Shown here: one piece after another, positions 1-5,484 of the stretch
How positions within the stretch are numbered: position 1 is the stretch's first letter
Layout: each line of letters starts with the position of its first letter
The notes under the pieces: generated by a model
The model's database searches: none
What the model saw: only the letters and a program-made list of their open reading frames with translations
What the model was told of the DNA's origin: nothing
Translations under genes and position numbers: made by a program
Assembly (NCBI GenBank): GCA_038258415.1
Contig: JBBSPY010000233.1
Location: 1 to 5,484 of the forward strand
DNA: 5,484 nucleotides
Reading direction: 5' to 3'
DNA from: Schlegelella_A sp038258415
GTDB lineage: Bacteria > Pseudomonadota > Gammaproteobacteria > Burkholderiales > Burkholderiaceae_C

Positions 1-2061
1 CACCCGTGCCCGCACGACCGAGGTGGGCGAGTCGACGAGGTTGATCAGCGAGCGCGTGTGCCAGGCGATCTCGTTGGCGTCGTGGCGCGCGAAGTAGCTG
101 AGCTCGAGCGTGCGCCACAGCGGCGTCTCCACCGTGCCCGGCAGCGACGCCAGGTTGAGCAGCAGCCGCGCTTCGAGCTTGGTGGCCTCGATCTCGGCGT
201 CGAGGTTGGGCCGGGCGCCGCCGAGCGCGCGCAGCGTCAGGCGATACAGGTCCTCGAGCAACTTGCCCTTCCAGGCGTTCCACACCTTCGGACTCGTGCC
301 GCGGATGTCGGCGACGGTCAGGAGGTAGAGCGCGGTGAGACGGCGCTCGCTGCCGATGTCGGCGGCGAACCCGGCGATCACGTCCGGGTCGGACAGGTCT
401 TCCTTCTGCGCGACGCGCGACATCTTCAGGTGCTCGGCGACGAGGAACTCGACGAGCTCGGCGTCGTCGCCGTCGATGCCGTGGGCGCGGCAGAAGCGGC
501 GCACCTCCCGCTGGCCGAGCACGGAATGGTCGCCGCCGCGACCCTTGGCCACGTCGTGGAAGAGCGCGGCCACGTAAAGCACCCAGGGCCGGTCGAAGGT
601 CGACGCGAGCTGCGAGCAGAACGGGTACTCGTGCGTGTGCTCGGGGATGAAGAAGCGGCGCACGTTGCGCAGCACCATGAGGATGTGCTGGTCGACCGTG
701 TAGACGTGGAACAGGTCGTGCTGCATCTGGCCGACGATGCGGCGGAAGACCCAGAGGTAGCGGCCGAGCACGCTGGTCTCGTTCATGAGGCGGAAGGCGT
801 GCGTCTGCCCGCGCGACGCCTTCAGGATCTTCATGAAGGTGGCGTGGTTCACCGGGTCGCGGCGAAACGACGTGTCCATCAGGTCGCGGGCGTTGTAGAG
901 GGCCCGCAACGTTCGTGCCGAGAGGCCGCGAGTGCCGACCGCCTGCTGGTAGACGAGAAAGGTCCCGAGGATGGCGTGGGGGTCCGTGCGGTACAGGTCG
1001 TCGCTCACGACCTCGAGCATGCCGGCGCGCTCGAGGAAGTGGTCGTCGATCGGGCGCATCGGCGCGTCCTGCGTGCCGAGGATGCGCTCCTCGATGTTGA
1101 GCATCAGGATCTGGTTGAGTTGCGTCACCGCCTTGGCGGCCCAGTAGTAGCGCCGCATCAGCCGCTCCGACACGCGCTGGCCGGGCGACGAGCGATAGCC
1201 GAAGCTTTCCGCCACGGCCGTCTGCAGGTCGTACACGAGCCGATCCTCGCGCCGTCTGGCGACGACGTGCAGCTTGGCGCGGATCAGCTTGAGGATGCCC
1301 TCGTTGCGCTGCAGCTGCTTCACCTCGAACGGCGTGATGAGGCCGTGCGACGCGAGCTGCTGCCAGGTGCGGCCGAAGCCGGCGGCGCGGGCGACCCAGA
1401 TCACCGTCTGCAGGTCGCGCAGGCCGCCCGGGCTCTCCTTGCAGTTGGGTTCGAGCGAGTAGGGCGTGTCTTCGAACTTCTGCTGCCGCTGCCGCATCTC
1501 GAAGGTCTTGGCACGCAGGAACGCCTTGGCGTCCATCGCCTCGCCGGTCGCCGTGGCGAATGCCTTGAACAAGGCCCGCGATCCGCCGAGGCGTCGCGCC
1601 TCGAGCAGCGCCGTCTGCACGGTCAGGTCGGCCGTGGCCATCGCCACGCACTCGTCGACGCTGCGCACCGAAGAGCCGATCTCGAGGCCGGAATCCCAGC
1701 AGGCGGTGATGAAGCGGCCCGTGGCGTCGCGCCTGGCGGCGTCGGCGGGGTCATCGGCGGCCGCTTCGGCCAGCAGCACGAGCACGTCGACGTCGGAATA
1801 GGGAAACAGCTCACCGCGGCCGTAGCCGCCGACCGCCACGAGCGCCGCATGCTCGTCGTCCATCCCGGCCTCGTGCCAGAGTTCGAGCAGCGTCACGTCG
1901 ACCAGCGATGTGAGGTCCCGCAGCAACGTGTTGGCGGCACGCGCCATGGGCCGCCGCTCGGCAAAGCGGGTGAGCAACGCCTGTTTCGCGTCGCGAAACC
2001 GCTGGCGCACGCCGCCGCCAGCGGTGATGTCGACAGGCGCGGGGGAGAGGACGGCGGACAT
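1..2061 (-). CDS. glnD: Bifunctional PII uridylyltransferase/uridylyl-removing enzyme, 3' end outside window
   Basis: GlnD is the cytoplasmic glutamine sensor of the Ntr system: it adds UMP to PII proteins (GlnB/GlnK) when glutamine is low and removes it when glutamine is high. Reading leftwards from the ATG at 2061 gives 687 uninterrupted codons to the window edge. The nucleotidyltransferase motif GGYGRGELFPYSDVDV is at residues 78-93 (nt 1783-1830), with G78, G79, D90 and D92 matching the known active-site glycines and aspartates. The PII-uridylyltransferase signature continues around residues 201-220 (EPNCKESPGGLRDLQ). The HD domain that removes UMP includes HDLFHVYTVDQHIL (448-461) and FHDVAKGRGGDHS (501-513), with H502-D503 as the metal-binding pair. 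E. coli GlnD is 890 residues, so roughly 170-200 residues, including the two glutamine-sensing ACT domains, are missing only because of the window edge. The ATG at 2061 is preceded by a weak GAAG; an in-frame GTG at 2085 lies inside a hairpin and has no better ribosome site. It follows map on the same strand, 44 bp downstream. Confidence 0.97.
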   Translation of the reverse strand, partial: MSAVLSPAPVDITAGGGVRQRFRDAKQALLTRFAERRPMARAANTLLRDLTSLVDVTLLELWHEAGMDDEHAALVAVGGYGRGELFPYSDVDVLVLLAEAAADDPADAARRDATGRFITACWDSGLEIGSSVRSVDECVAMATADLTVQTALLEARRLGGSRALFKAFATATGEAMDAKAFLRAKTFEMRQRQQKFEDTPYSLEPNCKESPGGLRDLQTVIWVARAAGFGRTWQQLASHGLITPFEVKQLQRNEGILKLIRAKLHVVARRREDRLVYDLQTAVAESFGYRSSPGQRVSERLMRRYYWAAKAVTQLNQILMLNIEERILGTQDAPMRPIDDHFLERAGMLEVVSDDLYRTDPHAILGTFLVYQQAVGTRGLSARTLRALYNARDLMDTSFRRDPVNHATFMKILKASRGQTHAFRLMNETSVLGRYLWVFRRIVGQMQHDLFHVYTVDQHILMVLRNVRRFFIPEHTHEYPFCSQLASTFDRPWVLYVAALFHDVAKGRGGDHSVLGQREVRRFCRAHGIDGDDAELVEFLVAEHLKMSRVAQKEDLSDPDVIAGFAADIGSERRLTALYLLTVADIRGTSPKVWNAWKGKLLEDLYRLTLRALGGARPNLDAEIEATKLEARLLLNLASLPGTVETPLWRTLELSYFARHDANEIAWHTRSLINLVDSPTSVVRARV

Positions 2062-2078
2062 GGCGGCTTCGTGACGGA

Positions 2079-2103
2079 GCGGCACGAAGGCCGGTCGTGC
2101 CGC
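2079..2103 (-). repeat. Perfect 9-bp inverted repeat between map and glnD
   Basis: The arms GCGGCACGA (2079-2087) and TCGTGCCGC (2095-2103) are exact reverse complements around a 7-nt loop, so map-glnD mRNA could form a GC-rich hairpin starting 2 nt after the map stop codon and ending 17 nt before the glnD ATG. With a 2-nt bulge (2104-2105) the stem could extend by two pairs into the map stop codon. No run of T follows on the minus strand, so it does not look like a standard intrinsic terminator. It could modulate glnD translation, stabilise the upstream message, or be neutral; the sequence does not decide between these. Confidence 0.7.
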
Positions 2104-2105
2104 GC

Positions 2106-2927
2106 TCAGTCGACGGCGGCGGCGACCGCAGCGACGAACTCGGGCACGGCCGGCGAGCCGGCCGAGAGCGTCAGCACCTCGAAACCCGTCTCGGTGACGA
2201 GCACCGTGTGCTCCCACTGCGCCGACAGCGACCGGTCGCGCGTGACGATGGTCCAGCCATCGCCGGCTTCGCGGATGTCGCGCTTGCCGGCGTTGATCAT
2301 CGGCTCGATCGTGAACGTCATGCCGGGCTTCAGCTCGTCGAGCGTGCCCTTCTTGCCATAGTGCAGCACCTGCGGCTCGTCGTGGAAGCGGGTGCCGATT
2401 CCGTGACCGCAGAACTCGCGAACGACCGAGAAGCCGTTGCCCTCGGCGAAGACCTGGATCGCGTGCCCGACGTCACCGAGCCGGGCGCCCGGCCTGACCT
2501 GCTCGATGCCCTTCCACATCGCCTCGTAGGTCTTGTCGACGAGGCGCTTCGCCGCGATCGATCCGCCGCCGACGATGAACATGCGGCTGGTGTCGCCGTG
2601 CCAGCCGTCCTTGATGACGGTGACGTCGATGTTGACGATGTCGCCGCTCTTGAGGCCGCGGTCGTTCGGAATGCCGTGACAGACCTGGTGGTTGATCGAC
2701 GTGCAGATCGACTTCGGATACGGCGTGTAGCCCGGCGGCGCGTAGTTCAGGCAGGCGGGGATCGCCCGCTGCGCGTCGACGATGTGGTCGTGGGCGAGCT
2801 TGTCGAGGTGGTCGGTCGTGACGCCCGGAACGACGTGCGGCGTCAGCATGTCCAGCACCTCGGAGGCGAGACGCCCGGCGAGTCGCATGCCCTCGATGTC
2901 GGAGGGGCTCTTGATCGTGGTCGGCAT
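2106..2927 (-). CDS. map: Type I methionine aminopeptidase
   Basis: This cytoplasmic metalloenzyme removes the initiator methionine from new proteins when the second residue is small. The frame encodes 273 residues, close to the 264 of E. coli Map. All metal and catalytic residues of the pita-bread fold are visible: H84 in CHGIP, D101 in NIDVTV, D112 in GDTSRMF, H175 in CGHGIG, H182 in FHDEP, E208 in TIEPM and E239 in QWEHTVLV (E. coli H79, D97, D108, H171, H178, E204, E235). There is no N-terminal zinc-finger extension, so it is the short bacterial class. The start at 2927 (MPTTIKSPSDIEGMR) fits the family N-terminus and has GAGGG 11 nt upstream. The ATG at 2948 would add MARDNRR but has only AGG abutting it, and the open frame to 3134 would run through the start of purL. 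The TGA at 2108-2106 is followed after 44 bp by glnD, so the two are probably co-transcribed. The final ~20 residues are Ala/Val-rich, a normal variable tail. Confidence 0.98.
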   Translation of the reverse strand: MPTTIKSPSDIEGMRLAGRLASEVLDMLTPHVVPGVTTDHLDKLAHDHIVDAQRAIPACLNYAPPGYTPYPKSICTSINHQVCHGIPNDRGLKSGDIVNIDVTVIKDGWHGDTSRMFIVGGGSIAAKRLVDKTYEAMWKGIEQVRPGARLGDVGHAIQVFAEGNGFSVVREFCGHGIGTRFHDEPQVLHYGKKGTLDELKPGMTFTIEPMINAGKRDIREAGDGWTIVTRDRSLSAQWEHTVLVTETGFEVLTLSAGSPAVPEFVAAVAAAVD

Positions 2928-2933
2928 CCGGCG

Positions 2934-2939
2934 ATTATC
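2934..2939 (-). promoter_or_regulatory. Candidate -10 element facing map
   Basis: The minus strand reads GATAAT, five of six matches to TATAAT, but it sits 6 nt before the map ATG, which would make the transcript essentially leaderless and place GAGGG outside the mRNA. No good -35 is seen 16-18 bp upstream. A map promoter further upstream, inside the first codons of purL, is equally possible. Confidence 0.15.
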
Positions 2940-2943
2940 CCTC
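2939..2943 (-). promoter_or_regulatory. Probable map ribosome binding site
   Basis: The minus strand reads GAGGG 11 nt before the map ATG at 2927. The spacing is on the long side, but this is the only purine-rich stretch near either candidate start and it favours the 2927 start over 2948. It lies partly in the loop of a small inverted repeat (2930-2946). Confidence 0.5.
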
Positions 2944-2970
2944 GCCATCCTAGAATTGCCGGCTTCCACG

Positions 2971-5484
2971 ATGCCAGCGGTCCACCACCTGAACGTCTTC
3001 GAAGGCGGCCGCGCGCTGTCGGCGTTTCGCGCCGCGGCGCTTCTCGAGCGGCTGCGGGTCCTCGTGCCCAGGGTCGGCGCGGTTCGCGCACGCTGGCTGC
3101 ACGTCACGTCGGGCGACGCGCCGCTGTCCCGCACCGACCTCGACCGGACCGAGGCGCTCCTGCGCTACGGCGATCCTGCCGAGCCGCATGCACCCGGCGA
3201 CGCGACGCTCGTCGTCGCGCCGCGCCTGGGCACCGTGTCGCCGTGGTCGTCGAAGGCGACCGACATCGCGCGCAACTGCGCGCTGCCGCTGACGCGTGTC
3301 GAGCGAGCCTGCGAGTTCTCGTTCTCGACCCGGTCCAGGCTCATCGGGCGCGGGGCGCCCCTCGATGCCGCGGACCTCGCGAGGGTCGCGCCGCTGCTGC
3401 ACGACCGCATGACCGAGAGCGTGCTGGAAGGTCGGGACGACCTCGCGCGCCTGTTCGACGAGCAGCCTGCCGCGGCGATGGAGCGCGTGCCCGTCGACGA
3501 CGACGGCAGCGCGCTCGCGAGCGCCAACGCCCGCTTCGGCCTGGCGCTGTCGCGCGACGAGCTCGACTACCTGCGGCAGGCGTTTCGCGACCTCGGCCGG
3601 GCGCCGACCGACGTCGAGCTGACGATGTTCGCGCAGGCCAACAGCGAGCACTGCCGGCACAAGATCTTCAACGCCCGCTTCACGATCGACGGCCAGCCGC
3701 AGGCGTTGTCGATGTTCGACATGATTCGCCACACGGAGGCCGTATCGCCGGGACGAACGATCGTCGCCTACAGCGACAACGCCGCGGTGATGCAGGGCGG
3801 CGAGATCGAGCGATTCGGTCCCGAGGGCTACACCAACGCACCGCGCTACGCCTCGCGCCGGGCGACGTCGCACGTGTTGATGAAGGTCGAGACGCACAAC
3901 CATCCGACGGCGATCTCGCCGTTCCCGGGCGCCGCGACCGGCGCCGGCGGCGAGATCCGCGACGAAGGCGCGACCGGGCGCGGCGCGAAGCCGAAGGCCG
4001 GCCTGACCGGCTTCTCGGTCTCCAACCTGTACCTTCCCGAGACCGACGAGCCGTGGGAACGCGACCGCTGCGGCAAGCCCGATCACATCGCCGGCGCGTT
4101 GCAGATCATGGTCGACGGACCGCTCGGCGGCGCCGCGTTCAACAACGAGTTCGGTCGGCCGAACCTCGGCGGTTACTTCCGGGTGTACGAACAGACCGTC
4201 GGCGGCGCCCGCCGCGGCTATCACAAGCCGATCATGATCGCCGGCGGCCTCGGCGCGATCGACGCGGCGCAGACGCACAAGGTGGTCTTCCCCGCCGGCA
4301 CGCTGCTGGTTCAGCTCGGTGGCCCGGGCATGCGCATCGGCATGGGCGGCGGCGCGGCCAGCTCGGTGGCGGCGGGGGCGAACGCGGCCGAGCTCGATTT
4401 TGACTCGGTGCAGCGCGGCAATCCCGAGATCCAGCGCCGGGCGCAGGAGGTGATCTCGCACTGCGCCGCGCTCGGCGCGTCGAATCCGGTCCTTGCCATC
4501 CACGACGTCGGTGCCGGTGGCCTGTCGAACGCGTTTCCCGAGCTCGTCGAAGGCGCGGGTCGTGGCGCCCGCTTCGACCTGCGCGCCGTGCCGCTCGAGG
4601 CGAGCGGCCTGTCGCCGAAGGAGATCTGGAGCAACGAGAGCCAGGAGCGCTACGTGCTCGCCGTCGATCCGGGGTCGATGCCGATGCTCGAGGCGATGTG
4701 CGAGCGGGAGCGCTGCCCGTGCGCCGTGGTCGGCGTCGCGACCGAGGCGCCGCGCCTCCTGCTCGCGGAGGGGGAGGGCGCCGTGGCCGCGGTCGACATG
4801 CCGATGGACGTTCTCTTCGGCAAGGCGCCGAAGCTGCACCGCGATGTGCGCCGCGCGCCGCTCGTGCTGCCGCCGCTCGACCTGACGGGCGTCGAGCTGC
4901 AGCGGGTCGCCTTCGACGTGCTGCGCCACCCGACCGTCGCGAGCAAGCGTTTCCTCCTCACCATCGGCGACCGCACCGTCGGCGGCCTGTCGTGCCGCGA
5001 CCCGATGGTCGGACCCTGGCAGGTGCCGGTCGCCGACTGCGCGGTCACGCTCGCCGACTTCTCGGGCTTTGCCGGCGAGGCGATGGCGATGGGCGAACGC
5101 TCACCGCTCGCCGTGCTCGACGCGCCAGCCTCCGGTCGCATGGCCGTCGCCGAGGCGATCACCAACCTGCTCGCGGCGCCGATCGAGCTCGCGCGCGTCA
5201 AGCTCAGCTGCAACTGGATGGCCGCATGCAGCGACGATCAGGCCGACCCCGGCGACGATGCCGCCCTCTACGACACGGTGCGGGCCGTGGCGATGGAGCT
5301 GTGCCCGGCGCTCGGCATCGGCGTTCCGGTCGGCAAGGACAGCCTGTCGATGCGGACCCGCTGGACCGACGCGTCGAGCGGCGAGCGCAAGCAGGTGACG
5401 GCGCCGGTCAGCCTCGTCGTCACCGCGTTCGCCACGCTCGACGATGTCCGCGGCCACGCGACGCCGCAGCTGCGTCCCGGCGAC
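2971..5484 (+). CDS. purL: Phosphoribosylformylglycinamidine synthase (large single-chain PurL), 3' end outside window
   Basis: PurL performs the fourth step of purine synthesis: FGAR + glutamine + ATP to FGAM + glutamate + ADP, in the cytoplasm. The frame is open for 838 codons to the window edge, and the E. coli enzyme is about 1295 residues. Order: PurS-like N-terminal domain (about 1-150, with GGRALSAFR near the start), linker, then the FGAM synthetase core. Visible motifs are AQANSEHCRH at 221-230, with H227 corresponding to the catalytic His216 of Salmonella PurL; the nucleotide/phosphate-binding run from ETHNHPTAISPFPGAATG (307-324) to GEIRDEGATGRG; GPLGGAAFNNEFGRP; HDVGAGGLSNAFPEL (511-525); IWSNESQERY (552-561); GPWQVPVADC (681-690) and E728/N732, matching the auxiliary ADP/Mg site; and GVPVGKDSLSM (784-794). 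The C-terminal glutaminase with its Cys-His-Glu triad is outside the window. ATG 2971 is chosen from the family N-terminus. No Shine-Dalgarno is visible before it, and the frame stays open upstream into antisense map. Confidence 0.98.
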   Translation, partial: MPAVHHLNVFEGGRALSAFRAAALLERLRVLVPRVGAVRARWLHVTSGDAPLSRTDLDRTEALLRYGDPAEPHAPGDATLVVAPRLGTVSPWSSKATDIARNCALPLTRVERACEFSFSTRSRLIGRGAPLDAADLARVAPLLHDRMTESVLEGRDDLARLFDEQPAAAMERVPVDDDGSALASANARFGLALSRDELDYLRQAFRDLGRAPTDVELTMFAQANSEHCRHKIFNARFTIDGQPQALSMFDMIRHTEAVSPGRTIVAYSDNAAVMQGGEIERFGPEGYTNAPRYASRRATSHVLMKVETHNHPTAISPFPGAATGAGGEIRDEGATGRGAKPKAGLTGFSVSNLYLPETDEPWERDRCGKPDHIAGALQIMVDGPLGGAAFNNEFGRPNLGGYFRVYEQTVGGARRGYHKPIMIAGGLGAIDAAQTHKVVFPAGTLLVQLGGPGMRIGMGGGAASSVAAGANAAELDFDSVQRGNPEIQRRAQEVISHCAALGASNPVLAIHDVGAGGLSNAFPELVEGAGRGARFDLRAVPLEASGLSPKEIWSNESQERYVLAVDPGSMPMLEAMCERERCPCAVVGVATEAPRLLLAEGEGAVAAVDMPMDVLFGKAPKLHRDVRRAPLVLPPLDLTGVELQRVAFDVLRHPTVASKRFLLTIGDRTVGGLSCRDPMVGPWQVPVADCAVTLADFSGFAGEAMAMGERSPLAVLDAPASGRMAVAEAITNLLAAPIELARVKLSCNWMAACSDDQADPGDDAALYDTVRAVAMELCPALGIGVPVGKDSLSMRTRWTDASSGERKQVTAPVSLVVTAFATLDDVRGHATPQLRPGD

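Larger units (their letters stand above)
2930..2946. repeat. Small inverted repeat in the map/purL spacer
   Basis: GGCGA (2930-2934) and TCGCC (2942-2946) flank a 7-bp centre. On map mRNA this puts the GGG of the ribosome site in the loop and ends the stem 2 nt from the start codon. At DNA level it is a dyad centred in the divergent spacer. A 5-bp stem is short enough to arise by chance. Confidence 0.35.
2911..2956 (+). promoter_or_regulatory. Candidate purL promoter elements
   Basis: Two readings are possible for sigma70-type elements. One pairs TTGATC (2911-2916, inside the 5' end of map) with GATTAT (2933-2938) over a 16-bp spacer; each hexamer matches four of six consensus bases, giving a leader of about 25 nt. 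The other uses TAGAAT (2951-2956), a five-of-six match to TATAAT with no convincing -35, which would start transcription only about 8 nt before the purL ATG. A promoter for purL must be near here because the next gene upstream is on the other strand, but which element is used is inference. Confidence 0.3.

Noticed and set aside
58..2361. 767-codon open frame on the plus strand
   Set aside because: It lies entirely antisense to glnD and map, which have intact catalytic motifs. Its product is Arg/Glu/Val/His-rich with no recognisable domain, typical of a shadow frame in high-GC DNA.
2928..2970. PurR-type operator upstream of purL
   Set aside because: No match to the palindromic ACGCAAACGTTTGCGT pattern of enteric PurR sites can be seen in the spacer.
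2106..3134. 342-residue version of the map product starting inside purL
   Set aside because: The extra 69 residues have no similarity to the MetAP N-terminus, are Arg/Ser-rich, and would overlap the purL start. The family start fits the ATG at 2927.
2097..4403. 768-codon open frame on the plus strand
   Set aside because: It runs antisense across map and then out of frame through purL. No real gene would cross both, and the second half is a low-complexity Arg/Ala/Gly run.
2950..4929. 659-codon open frame on the minus strand
   Set aside because: It is antisense to the purL coding region, which carries all expected motifs. The composition is that of a codon-bias shadow.
4493..5457. Shorter open frames on both strands over the purL 3' half (for example 4493-4885 plus, 4650-5213 minus, 5101-5457 minus)
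   Set aside because: All are out of frame with or antisense to purL and have no domain or ribosome site that would support a separate gene.
1..5484. Insertion sequences, tRNA genes, CRISPR repeats, riboswitches, intrinsic terminators or a hidden novel system
   Set aside because: All but about 90 bp is accounted for by three intact housekeeping genes. No spaced direct repeats, terminal inverted repeats or hairpin-plus-T-tract were seen on either strand.

Overview
The window is a compact, gene-dense stretch of chromosome from a high-GC proteobacterium, most likely a betaproteobacterium near Burkholderiales. This placement rests on the protein sequences (for example a PurL N-terminus of the 'FEGG-ALSAFR' type) and on a strong preference for G or C at third codon positions. 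Genus cannot be determined from the window. It holds three housekeeping genes and almost no non-coding DNA.

Layout: positions 1-2061 (minus strand) carry glnD, the bifunctional PII uridylyltransferase/uridylyl-removing enzyme. It is cut by the left window edge after residue 687, just before the expected ACT domains. A 44-bp gap follows, holding a perfect 9-bp inverted repeat. Positions 2106-2927 (minus strand) hold a complete map, encoding type I methionine aminopeptidase. Then comes a 43-bp divergent spacer. From 2971 to the right edge (plus strand) lies the first 838 codons of purL, encoding the large single-chain phosphoribosylformylglycinamidine (FGAM) synthase. Its C-terminal glutaminase domain lies outside the window. 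Both truncated genes are open and uninterrupted right up to the window edges, and all catalytic motifs that can be checked are intact.

Function: map and glnD look like a two-gene transcription unit read leftwards, and purL is read rightwards from the same short spacer. GlnD senses glutamine and sets the uridylylation state of PII proteins. PurL spends glutamine in purine synthesis. MetAP removes initiator methionine from new proteins. The glutamine link between GlnD and PurL may be coincidence.

No mobile element, RNA gene, CRISPR array, phage gene or plausible novel system was found. The points worth a second look are modest: the purL neighbour at map where rpsB-tsf is the textbook neighbour, the very short divergent control region in which purL lacks a visible ribosome binding site, and the hairpin between map and glnD. 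Several very long open frames antisense to, or out of frame with, these genes are high-GC shadows.
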